A stretch of DNA of 64,000 bases from Archangium violaceum. GTDB lineage: Bacteria > Myxococcota > Myxococcia > Myxococcales > Myxococcaceae. The position numbers and the translations under genes were made by a program. Below the pieces are notes generated by a model. The model ran no database searches. It was given only the letters and a program-made list of their open reading frames with translations, and was not told the DNA's origin. Positions 16,890 to 23,669 of the stretch are shown piece by piece. The stretch covers positions 3,684,501 through 3,748,500 of the forward strand of contig NZ_CP069338.1 in the NCBI RefSeq assembly GCF_016859125.1, in the 5' to 3' direction. Numbering within the stretch: position 1 is the stretch's first letter; the number at the start of each line of letters is the position of its first letter.

Positions 16890-17378
16890 ATGGGAAACGA
16901 CGACTGGATGGATGGCTTCGTCATCACCCACTACATCATCATCACCGAGACGGACCCGGTGTTCGCCAATGACAAGAAGGTCACGGCCAACGGGCTCGAG
17001 GGGGAGTACCGGGAGGGCTTCCTGTTCAAGGAGAAGACGGGAGTCCTCTTCCAGGGGACGGGGCTGACCGAGGCGGGCGAGTACATCACCATCAACTGGA
17101 ACAAGGGGGGGCCCAAGGGTCGCAACACCTGGTTCACGAAGGGGAAGGGGGGCAAGTGGAAGAACCCGGTGAAGTGGGAGTCGGTGGCGGTGGATCCCCA
17201 CGTCATTCCGCTCGGAAGCCGGCTGGAGATCGAGGCCTATCCGGGCAAGAAGTTCCTGGCCTGGGATACCGGGGGCGCCATCAACGGGAAGCACATCGAC
17301 ATCTTCCTGGGCGCCACGACCATGAGCGAGGGGCGGGCCTACGGCAGGAAGAAGTCCCGGGTCCGTATCCTCAAGTAG
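16890..17378 (+). CDS. 3D-domain protein, candidate peptidoglycan hydrolase effector
   Basis: 162 aa from ATG 16890, with an AGAGGA ribosome site about 10 bases upstream. The C-terminal half has the 3D (three-aspartate) barrel of MltA/RlpA-like lytic enzymes: 'SVAVDPHVIPLGSRLEIEAY', 'FLAWDTGGAINGKHIDIFLG', with the three Asp in the usual positions. These domains cut glycan strands to anhydro-muropeptides. There is no signal peptide, so export would need another route. Divergent from vgrG and followed by a lipoprotein gene 17 bp later. An attractive reading is a T6SS cargo with its periplasmic immunity protein; a plain intracellular enzyme is less likely. Confidence 0.75.
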   Translation: MGNDDWMDGFVITHYIIITETDPVFANDKKVTANGLEGEYREGFLFKEKTGVLFQGTGLTEAGEYITINWNKGGPKGRNTWFTKGKGGKWKNPVKWESVAVDPHVIPLGSRLEIEAYPGKKFLAWDTGGAINGKHIDIFLGATTMSEGRAYGRKKSRVRILK

Positions 17379-17395
17379 GTGCGGGGAGCTTTTCC

Positions 17396-17911
17396 ATGAT
17401 GCATGCCGCGCGACGCCCGGTTGGAGTGGCCCTGCTGGTGGCGCTGGCGGGGGGGGGGTGCCGGACGGCCCCTCGCGAGAGCCCCGCTGGAGGGATGGCG
17501 GCTCGCGTGACGCTCGTGGATCCCCACCGACACGCGGTCGATGTGAGCCAGTCCTGGGTCACGGAGACGCCCAACGAGGGCTTCGCGCTGGTGAGGGTGC
17601 CCGGGCTCCCCGCCGACAGCGAGCTGGATGAGCGCGCGAGTAGCCTGGAGGGCTCGTTCCAGGCGTTCGCCACCTGCGAGCCGGTCTGCAGGGTGCTGGT
17701 CCGCTCCGTCCCACGGGGAGAGGTGTACGAGCTCCAGGGGCCGACCTTCACCGACCAGCGGCCCTTCTCGGGGCTGGTGTGGCTCGCCTCGGACATCCTC
17801 GTCTTCGACCAGTGGACCCAACCCCACTACGGCATCCACTACGCCGTGGACGTGAGGGCCCGCGGGCTGCTCCAGGCCGCCCCCTTCACGGACCGCGTGG
17901 ACGGGCAGTGA
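17396..17911 (+). CDS. Lipoprotein, possible immunity partner of the 3D-domain protein
   Basis: 171 aa. Residues 1-22 form a lipoprotein signal ('VALLVALAGGGC'). The mature part is small and beta-rich, with 'SWVTETPNEGFALVRVPGLP', a Cys pair in 'FATCEPVCRVLVRS', and 'GLVWLASDILVFDQWTQPHY'. No family recognised. It follows the 3D-domain gene by 17 bp and converges on the next gene with 12 bp between stops. Its periplasmic location and size fit an immunity protein against a cell-wall hydrolase, but nothing in the sequence proves this. Confidence 0.65.
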   Translation: MMHAARRPVGVALLVALAGGGCRTAPRESPAGGMAARVTLVDPHRHAVDVSQSWVTETPNEGFALVRVPGLPADSELDERASSLEGSFQAFATCEPVCRVLVRSVPRGEVYELQGPTFTDQRPFSGLVWLASDILVFDQWTQPHYGIHYAVDVRARGLLQAAPFTDRVDGQ

Positions 17912-17923
17912 AGAGGCGCCGCG

Positions 17924-18421
17924 CTACACCTCGTGCGTCTGGGCCCAGTAGGAGATGACGGCCTCGTCGTCGACGATGCGGGAGTGGAAGTGGTCCCACA
18001 GGTCCGTGACGGCGACGGCGTGGCCCTTGGCGAGCTTGGGCGTGAGGTAGAGGGCGTAGTAGCTGGCGCCGGTGCCATCGTCGACGGGGCCGAGCTTGTC
18101 GAGCGGCCGCTTCGTGATGGGGCACAACAGGGTGCAGCGGGTGCCCGGAGCGATGTCGGTGAAGCCTGCCTTGCGCTTGTCTCCGTGGATGGGGGACAGG
18201 TGCACGAGGCCCTCGCGTCCATCCGGTGTGCGGATGAGCAGGCTGACGGCGGGATGGCCGTTGAACGTCACGTCCGAGAAGCCCACCAGGTTGTGACCCT
18301 CGGGCCCGAAGGCCTGCGTCACCACGAGCGTCACGTGGTCGTCGGAGGGCTGGAGGCTTTCGTGCCGCGGAGGGATGTCGCGGACCTGGAGGTTCTGCGT
18401 GTCGATGTGTTCCTTGGGCAT
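17924..18421 (-). CDS. Unknown cytosolic protein
   Basis: 165 aa from ATG 18421, with a GGAGG ribosome site 7 bases upstream. The sequence is soluble and beta-rich: 'HVTLVVTQAFGPEGHNLVGF', 'VSLLIRTPDGREGLVHLSPI', 'PGTRCTLLCPITKRPL', 'ASYYALYLTPKLAKGHAVAV', 'LWDHFHSRIVDDEAVISYW'. Its length and even composition indicate a real gene. I do not recognise a family. It shows no link in content to the T6SS cluster, though it lies at its border. Confidence 0.65.
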   Translation of the reverse strand: MPKEHIDTQNLQVRDIPPRHESLQPSDDHVTLVVTQAFGPEGHNLVGFSDVTFNGHPAVSLLIRTPDGREGLVHLSPIHGDKRKAGFTDIAPGTRCTLLCPITKRPLDKLGPVDDGTGASYYALYLTPKLAKGHAVAVTDLWDHFHSRIVDDEAVISYWAQTHEV

Positions 18422-18748
18422 GGGGAGGCCTCCGTATCAGGAGCAGAAACATAACGGCGCGGGTCGCGTGCGAACACCCCCCCAAGTCGTATTGCCCTCG
18501 GGTGTCACGTCCCAAGGCACACACTCGAAGGCCTCGCGCGTACCCTGACACGAAGATTCCGGCGGCACTGTGAGGCTCACGCGCTGCGTCGGGCTCGCGT
18601 GTCTGTCTTTCCGCCTCCGCCCGGAGCTGGTCGACCCGTCACCATACCTCCAGAGGGGGAAGTCACGGGTCAACCGCTCGAATTGGTAGTGGGCATTGAC
18701 AGGACTTCATAAGTTCGTAAGGTAGGGTCCTCTCTGGAGGCCCTCGTC
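18422..18748. other. Divergent intergenic region
   Basis: 327 bp between two divergent genes. Apart from the candidate promoter at 18696-18723 I see no ORF with protein-like codon use or strong hairpin. Confidence 0.5.
18696..18723 (+). promoter_or_regulatory. Candidate sigma-70-like promoter of the XRE gene
   Basis: A perfect -35 hexamer TTGACA (18696-18701) is followed after 16 bp by a weak -10, TAAGGT (18718-18723), 25 bp before the ATG at 18749. Between them ACTT-cat-AAGT is a small inverted repeat that could be an operator for the regulator itself. Confidence 0.45.
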
Positions 18749-19135
18749 ATGCCCAGGCCCTTGGCTCATGTCAGACGTGAACGCCCTTTGGCGATGACCC
18801 TCGCGGCCGCGGCCCATGCCGCCCGCATGCGCGCGGCACTCACCCAGGCCGAGGTGGCACGCCGGGTGGGCGTGCAACTCGAGGTGTATGGCCGCATCGA
18901 GCGGGGCGAGATGCTCCCGAGCGTCCCGACGCTGCGGCGCATCTGCCTGGCGTTGGAGATCCTCCCCGACGAGCTGCTGGGGCTGGAGACCCGCGAGTCC
19001 CCGGACCCGGAGCTGGAATTGGAGCTGGACTCGGACATGCGCCGGTTGATCAGCGCCGTGCGCGGGCTCAATGCCTCCGAGCTGCGGCTGCTGCACCGGC
19101 TCGCCGATACGCTCCACCCCATGCCCCGGGAGTGA
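18749..19135 (+). CDS. XRE-family helix-turn-helix regulator
   Basis: 128 aa from ATG 18749 (GGAGG at 18736-18740). Residues ~15-75 form a Cro/C1-type HTH: 'AAHAARMRAALTQAEVARRV' 'GVQLEVYGRIERGEMLPSVP' 'TLRRICLALEILPDELLGL', with the recognition helix around 'VQLEVYGRIERG'. The C-terminal ~50 residues are acidic then helical ('ELELELDSDMRRLISAVRGL') and may dimerise. No ligand or peptidase domain. It precedes the Bor-like lipoprotein gene by ~110 bp; target genes are unknown, autoregulation is possible. Confidence 0.85.
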   Translation: MPRPLAHVRRERPLAMTLAAAAHAARMRAALTQAEVARRVGVQLEVYGRIERGEMLPSVPTLRRICLALEILPDELLGLETRESPDPELELELDSDMRRLISAVRGLNASELRLLHRLADTLHPMPRE

Positions 19136-19244
19136 AAATACCCGCAGTGAATATTCGAAGTTACCCCTCGTCCGTGCGCGGACTCGACGGGCTCGTGCCC
19201 GTTGCTCATCCGTCACTCATCGACAACAGGGAGAGGGGAACATC

Positions 19245-19706
19245 GTGCAGAAGCGTTCTTTGTCCATCGTGGCCGCGGTTGCAGTCATGGCGAGCCAGGC
19301 CGCTTGCTACAACACGCGCGTCGTCAGTGGTCGTGTGCCCGCGGGGCCGGAATATACGGACCGGCAGTGGTTCACCGTGGCGGGTCTCGCGAACCTCTCG
19401 GGTCCGGCGGGGCGGGAGTGCCCGAACGGCCTGGCCTCGGTGGAGAGCAGGATGAGCGCCACCGACTGGCTCATCAACGCGGGCCTGGGCGTGGCGGGTG
19501 GCATCGCCGGCTCGCTGGCGTGCGGCGGCGCCGATGCCGAGGCGCGCGCCTACTGCGCGTCGGCGGGGGCCGCGCTCGTGCCCTTCCTGCTGTCGTCGCG
19601 GACGGTGGAGTACATCTGCGTCCCGGATGGTTCCACCGCGGAGCGCCCGGCGTGGATGCCTCCCGCCACCGGCAACGTGGCGCCCGTGGCCGCCTCGGCG
19701 CAGTGA
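19245..19706 (+). CDS. Bor/Iss-family outer-membrane lipoprotein
   Basis: 153 aa from GTG 19245, chosen because GAGAGGGG lies 7 bases upstream and the product then opens with a lipoprotein signal (VQKRSLSIVAAVAVMASQAAC). The mature part follows the Bor pattern: 'WFTVAGLANLSGPAGRECPN' with the conserved Cys, a hydrophobic Gly-rich helix 'DWLINAGLGVAGGIAGSLAC', and a late 'RTVEYICVP' Cys. Lambda Bor and Iss are surface lipoproteins that confer serum resistance; here the role is more likely generic envelope protection. An insertion of ~30 residues relative to Bor lies between the last two Cys. Confidence 0.75.
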   Translation: MQKRSLSIVAAVAVMASQAACYNTRVVSGRVPAGPEYTDRQWFTVAGLANLSGPAGRECPNGLASVESRMSATDWLINAGLGVAGGIAGSLACGGADAEARAYCASAGAALVPFLLSSRTVEYICVPDGSTAERPAWMPPATGNVAPVAASAQ

Positions 19707-19754
19707 TGCTCGGAGGGAGGGCGTCCTGGCGCCGGGGTCGGGTAGGCTGCGGCC

Positions 19755-20771
19755 ATGAACGCCCTCCAACTCCTTCCCGGCCTCTGCAAGGCCGTGGCCC
19801 GCACCCTGGTGCGCCGTGTTCGTCATGGCGCCCTGCGTCCCGGCTGGACGTATGCCTTCGAAACCACCGTCGCCTGCATGGGCAGCGTCCCGCTCATGCC
19901 GGATGCGGCGTCCACCCGGGGACTGCGCGGCTTCCTGGAGAAGACGGCCTCCTCGGGCCCGTCCTCCGACGTCGTCACCCATACGCGCGTGGACGCTGGC
20001 GGTGTGCCGGCCTCCTGGGTGACGCCCGTGAAGGGCTCGGGTGAGAAGGTGATTCTCTTCCTCCACGGTGGCGCGTACGTGGTGGGCTCGGCGAAGCAGT
20101 ACCAGGCCTTCTGCGGCGAGCTGGCGAGGGACTCCGGAATGCGGGTGCTCGTGCCGGACTACCGCCTGGCGCCCGAGCATCCCTACCCGGCCGCCCTGGA
20201 GGACGCGCTCGCCGTCTGGCGCTGGCTGCGGAGCACGGGCGTGGAGCCCTCGCGCGTGGTGCTGGCCGGGGACTCCGCGGGCGGTGGGCTGGCGGTGGCG
20301 CTGCTCGTGGCGCTGGCGGAGGCCGGCGAGCCGATGCCCGTGGGGGCGGTGCTTCTCTCGCCCTGGGTGGACCTGGCCTGCGAGTCGCGGAGCCACGAGG
20401 AGAACGCCGCCTATGACTACCTCAACCGGCCGCAGCTGCTCACGTGGGCGCGTTTCTATGCCGGAGCGCTGGAGCTGAAGGACCCGCGCGTGTCGCCGCT
20501 GCACGCGTCGCTGCGGGGGCTGCCGCCGCTCTACCTCCAGGTGGGCGGCGTCGAGCTCTTCCGGGACGAGGTGTGCCAGCTCGCCGAGCGCGCCCGGGCC
20601 GCGGGTGTCCCCGTCGAGCTGGACGTCTGCGCGGAGCTGCCGCACGTGCCGAGCTCCATGCGCGGGATGACGCCCACGGCCCGCGAGGCCCACGCGCGCT
20701 CCATCGCGGCCCTGGTGCGGATGGCGAAGGAGGGCGCGGCGGCTTCCGCTCCCGTCAAAGCGGCCGGGTGA
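19755..20771 (+). CDS. Alpha/beta hydrolase, hormone-sensitive-lipase type esterase
   Basis: 338 aa. Family marks of the HSL/acetyl-esterase group: the oxyanion-hole motif HGGG-like 'LFLHGGAYVVGSAKQY', 'VPDYRLAPEHPYPAALED', the nucleophile elbow 'LAGDSAGGGLAVAL' (GDSAG), the acid residue region 'LPPLYLQVGGVELFRDE', and the His near 'AELPHVPSSM'. It should hydrolyse short-chain esters. The N-terminal ~60 residues are a cap-like extension with no signal peptide, so cytosolic. Follows the Bor-like gene by 48 bp; a functional link is unclear. Confidence 0.92.
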   Translation: MNALQLLPGLCKAVARTLVRRVRHGALRPGWTYAFETTVACMGSVPLMPDAASTRGLRGFLEKTASSGPSSDVVTHTRVDAGGVPASWVTPVKGSGEKVILFLHGGAYVVGSAKQYQAFCGELARDSGMRVLVPDYRLAPEHPYPAALEDALAVWRWLRSTGVEPSRVVLAGDSAGGGLAVALLVALAEAGEPMPVGAVLLSPWVDLACESRSHEENAAYDYLNRPQLLTWARFYAGALELKDPRVSPLHASLRGLPPLYLQVGGVELFRDEVCQLAERARAAGVPVELDVCAELPHVPSSMRGMTPTAREAHARSIAALVRMAKEGAAASAPVKAAG

Positions 20772-20848
20772 ACAGGGGCGGGCCGGACGGGCCATGACTA
20801 GAGTCCCTTGCGAGGACTTCCCTCCTGAGCGAAGGAGCTGGCTCTTCC

Positions 20849-21844
20849 ATGGAACAGCAGGGCGAGCGAGAGCTACAACCCATCATCGACGCGGTACGGC
20901 TCGCGTGTGAGCTGTGCCGCCGGGTGCAGGACTCCCAGGCGGGTGTCAGCCGCAAGAGCGACGCGAGCCCCGTCACCATCGCGGACTATGGCGCGCAGGC
21001 CCTGGTGTGCCGCGCCCTCCGCCGCAACTTCCCCGAGGACGGTGTCATCGCCGAGGAGGGAGTCGAGGCCTTCCTCACCTTGCCGCTGGCGGAGCGGGAT
21101 CAGGCGGTGCGCCTGGTGGGCCAGCTGCTGGGCGAGCAGGTACGCGAGGAGGACTTCGTCCGCTGGCTGGGTCACGGCCGGGGCGTGAAGGCGGACCGGA
21201 CGTGGGTCATCGATCCCATCGACGGGACGGAGGGCTTCATCCACCGCAGGACGTATGCGATCTGCGTGGGGACGCTGGTGGAGGGCGCGCCGTTGGACGG
21301 CATCATCGGCGCGCCGGTGTCGCCGCTGGACGAGGGGGGAACGCTCTTCTACACGGACGGGGGAGGGGTCTGGGCGGAGTCGCTCGCTGGAGGCGAGCCC
21401 CGCGCGCTCCGCGTCTCCGATCGCGAGGATCCGGCGAGCATCCGCGTCGTGGAGAGCTATGTCATGGGCCGGCGCTCGCGGGAGATCGCGGACCGGGTGT
21501 ACGCGGCGGCGGGCGTCGATGCGCGGCGCATCAAGCGCTACGACGGGATGCTCAAGTACGCGTTGGTGGCGGCGGGGGCGGCGGACCTGTTCATCCGAGG
21601 GCCTCGGGACATCCGGAAGAACCCGCACAAGGTCTGGGACCACGTCGCGGGCGCGGCGCTGGTGAAGGCGGCCGGAGGGCAGGTGACCCGGCTGGATGGC
21701 CATGCGGTGGACTTCGCGCAGGGCTCGGAGCTGCACGGCACCCTGGGGCTCATCGCCAGCAATGGACGCATCCACATGCACATCGTCGAGGCGATGGGGC
21801 GGGTGGCCGGGGCGCAGTGGGGCTTCCTGTCTCAACCCGACTGA
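20849..21844 (+). CDS. 3'(2'),5'-bisphosphate nucleotidase / inositol monophosphatase family
   Basis: 331 aa. Two-metal phosphatase signatures: 'SPVTIADYGAQALVCRALRR', the acidic 'EDGVIAEEGVE', 'VIDPIDGTEGFIHRRTYAIC' (DPIDGT metal site), and 'NPHKVWDHVAGAALVKAAGG' (WDxxAG). The spacing and the 'RGPRDIRKNPHKVWDH' segment resemble the HAL2/CysQ-like enzymes that convert adenosine 3',5'-bisphosphate (PAP) to AMP in sulfate assimilation, rather than true inositol monophosphatases. Cytosolic. ATG 20849 is preceded by GAAGGAG. An MFS remnant follows on the opposite strand. Confidence 0.88.
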   Translation: MEQQGERELQPIIDAVRLACELCRRVQDSQAGVSRKSDASPVTIADYGAQALVCRALRRNFPEDGVIAEEGVEAFLTLPLAERDQAVRLVGQLLGEQVREEDFVRWLGHGRGVKADRTWVIDPIDGTEGFIHRRTYAICVGTLVEGAPLDGIIGAPVSPLDEGGTLFYTDGGGVWAESLAGGEPRALRVSDREDPASIRVVESYVMGRRSREIADRVYAAAGVDARRIKRYDGMLKYALVAAGAADLFIRGPRDIRKNPHKVWDHVAGAALVKAAGGQVTRLDGHAVDFAQGSELHGTLGLIASNGRIHMHIVEAMGRVAGAQWGFLSQPD

Positions 21845-22237
21845 CGCGGGCGGGAGTCGGTGAGCACGTCCGCGAGGCCACGCCACAGGTCGCGTCCACC
21901 ACAACCACCAGGAGCCATGGAGGAGTGACGCCCCGGCGAGTGCCCAGGAGGCACGGGCGAGGCCCACGCCCTCGGCCGCGGCTCCGGCGGCGAGCGAGGA
22001 CACGCCGATGACGAGCGTGGCGAGCCCGAAGTCGATGCCGAGCACGCGCCCGCGCAGGTTGTCCGGAGTGGAGACCTGGAGGCCATGGGTGGACAGCACC
22101 CACTACGCGCCGCCCCCGAGGTCCACGGCGACCATGAGGTGCTCGCGGTCCACGCGGTCCGCGAGGGGGCCCGCCAAGGGGGAGAGCAGGAAGGCGGGCA
22201 GGACGCTGGCGGCGTAGACGGAGGCGGAGGAGGCCAT
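21842..22237 (-). pseudogene. Decayed MFS transporter remnant
   Basis: Reading from ATG 22237, the first 44 codons look like an MFS helix 2 and its loop ('SVLPAFLLSPLAGPLADRVD'), followed by an in-frame TAG at 22105-22103. The same frame then resumes in sequence typical of the end of MFS exporters of the EntS type ('QVSTPDNLRGRVLGIDFGLA', 'ASWALAGASLLHGSWWLWW'). The last ~20 codons fit a different frame ('RGLADVLTDSRPRQSG'). A working exporter needs ~400 aa, so about two thirds is missing, with one stop and one frameshift. No gene product expected. Confidence 0.7.
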
Positions 22238-22313
22238 GGAGTGGCGCGGAGCCTACTCGTGACGAGGTGGCTTCGCGCGGGGGCGGGTGAGGCTGCTACG
22301 CTCCGTGTCCGAA

Positions 22314-23288
22314 ATGTCCTCTTCTCCCGTGAAGGTCCCCGTCACCGAGCGTGCGGCTCCGGTGCGTGCGCTGGTGTCCCGGCTGGTCGACAACCTGGAG
22401 CGCGTCATCCGGGGCAAGCGCGAGGCGCTGGAGTTGGTGCTGTGCTCGGTGGCGGCGGGAGGGCACGTGCTGCTGGAGGATGTGCCGGGCACGGGGAAGA
22501 CGACCCTGGCGAAGGCGCTGGCGTTGAGCATCGGCGGTAGCTTCAAGCGGGTGCAGTTCACGCCGGACCTGCTGCCCACGGACATCGTCGGAGCGTCCAT
22601 CTTCAACCCGCAGGAGGGCACGTTCCGCTTCCGGGCGGGGCCGCTGTTCGCCAACGTGCTGATCGCGGACGAAATCAACCGGGCCTCGCCGCGCACGCAG
22701 TCGGCGCTGCTGGAGGCGCTGAGCGAGGGACAGGTGACGGTGGACGGGCAGACGCACGTGCTGGCGCCACCGTTCCTGTGCATCGCGACGCAGAACCCGG
22801 TGGACTTCCACGGCACGTACCCGCTGCCGGAGGCCTCGCTGGACCGGTTCGCGGTGCAGCTCTCGCTGGGGTACCTGCCGGAGGGGGAGGAGCGGACGCT
22901 GCTGATGACGCGCTCGGGGCCGCCGCCGCTGGAGGGGATGGCGGCGGTGTGCACGGTGGAGGAGGTGGCGCAGCTGCAGCAGCGGGTGCAGGAGGTGAAG
23001 CTGGAGGAGTCGGTGGCGGACTATCTCCTGCGAATCGTGCAGGCGACGCGCGGACACGCGAGCATCCGGCTGGGCGTGTCGACGCGCGGGGCGCTGCTGT
23101 ACGGGAGGATGGCGAGGGCGAGGGCGCTGATGCAGGGGCGGGACTACGTGCTGCCCGAGGACCTGAAGACGCTGGCGGTGCCGGTGCTGGCGCACCGACT
23201 GGTGCTGGACTCGCGGGCGCGCTACGCGGGAGCGGATAAGCGAGCGCTCACGAAGGACCTCGTCGGCACCGTGCCGGTGCCGCGGTAA
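22314..23288 (+). CDS. MoxR-family AAA+ ATPase
   Basis: 324 aa from ATG 22314 (MSSSPVKVP); an ATG-like start at 22287 gives nine extra residues of poor quality. AAA_3/MoxR marks: Walker A 'LLEDVPGTGKTTLAKALALS', Walker B 'ANVLIADEINRASPRTQSAL', sensor-1 'FLCIATQNPVDFHGTYPLPE', arginine region 'ASLDRFAVQLSLGYLP', and the C-terminal lid 'LGVSTRGALLYGRMARARAL'. MoxR ATPases act as chaperones with DUF58 (VWA-like) and transglutaminase partners. Here those partners begin at 25956 and 27164, the normal order, but are separated from moxR by ~2.6 kb. Confidence 0.93.
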   Translation: MSSSPVKVPVTERAAPVRALVSRLVDNLERVIRGKREALELVLCSVAAGGHVLLEDVPGTGKTTLAKALALSIGGSFKRVQFTPDLLPTDIVGASIFNPQEGTFRFRAGPLFANVLIADEINRASPRTQSALLEALSEGQVTVDGQTHVLAPPFLCIATQNPVDFHGTYPLPEASLDRFAVQLSLGYLPEGEERTLLMTRSGPPPLEGMAAVCTVEEVAQLQQRVQEVKLEESVADYLLRIVQATRGHASIRLGVSTRGALLYGRMARARALMQGRDYVLPEDLKTLAVPVLAHRLVLDSRARYAGADKRALTKDLVGTVPVPR

Positions 23289-23320
23289 CCAACGCGGGCC
23301 ATTTCTTCTTCGAAGACACC

Positions 23321-23342
23321 GAGGCTCATCGGTCGGAGCCTC
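23321..23342 (+). terminator. Hairpin after moxR
   Basis: GAGGCTC (23321-23327) and GAGCCTC (23336-23342) form a perfect 7-bp stem with an 8-base loop, 32 bp after the moxR stop. No T-run follows, so if it terminates transcription it would need Rho or act as an RNA stabiliser. Confidence 0.3.
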
Positions 23343-23371
23343 GAAGCCAACGCTGGCGCCTCCGCCTCGGC

Positions 23372-23528
23372 TCACGCCAGGACGGCCTTTCTCACCACCA
23401 GCGCGGGGACGTCGCCGAACGGGTGCACCGCCAGATAGACCGGCGACCAGTTCGTACGGCACCCCGAGCTCCTCCAGCAGCCAACGGGGACGGGTGGCAC
23501 GGGTCCTGGGCACGAAGTAGCGCTTCAT
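23372..23528 (-). pseudogene. Glutathione S-transferase N-terminal fragment
   Basis: From ATG 23528 the frame gives 'MKRYFVPRTRATRPRWLLEE' 'LGVPYELV', the start of a bacterial GST thioredoxin-fold domain. A +1 shift near 23435 restores the next expected block, 'YLAVHPFGDVPALVVRKAVL', then a TGA at 23374-23372. Only ~50 of ~200 codons remain, so the gene is dead. It lies inside the split MoxR-DUF58 operon. Confidence 0.7.
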
Positions 23529-23605
23529 CGGCGCACTCCTGGATGGGCCCTGCCTCGTGGGCGGTGGTCTGGAACGGTAGCTCGCACCAGCGAGCACAAA
23601 GGGCA

Positions 23606-23636
23606 GGATTCGAAATCCTTGAAAGATGCGTATAGT
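23606..23636 (+). promoter_or_regulatory. Candidate -10 and small inverted repeat before the esterase gene
   Basis: GGATT-cga-AATCC (23606-23618) is a perfect 5-bp inverted repeat; TATAGT (23631-23636) could be a -10 box, 34 bp before the ATG at 23670. No clear -35. The ribosome site AAGGAGGA (23659-23666) is close to ideal. Confidence 0.3.
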
Positions 23637-23669
23637 GAGCCATTCGAGTAAAACCCAAGGAGGATTCCC

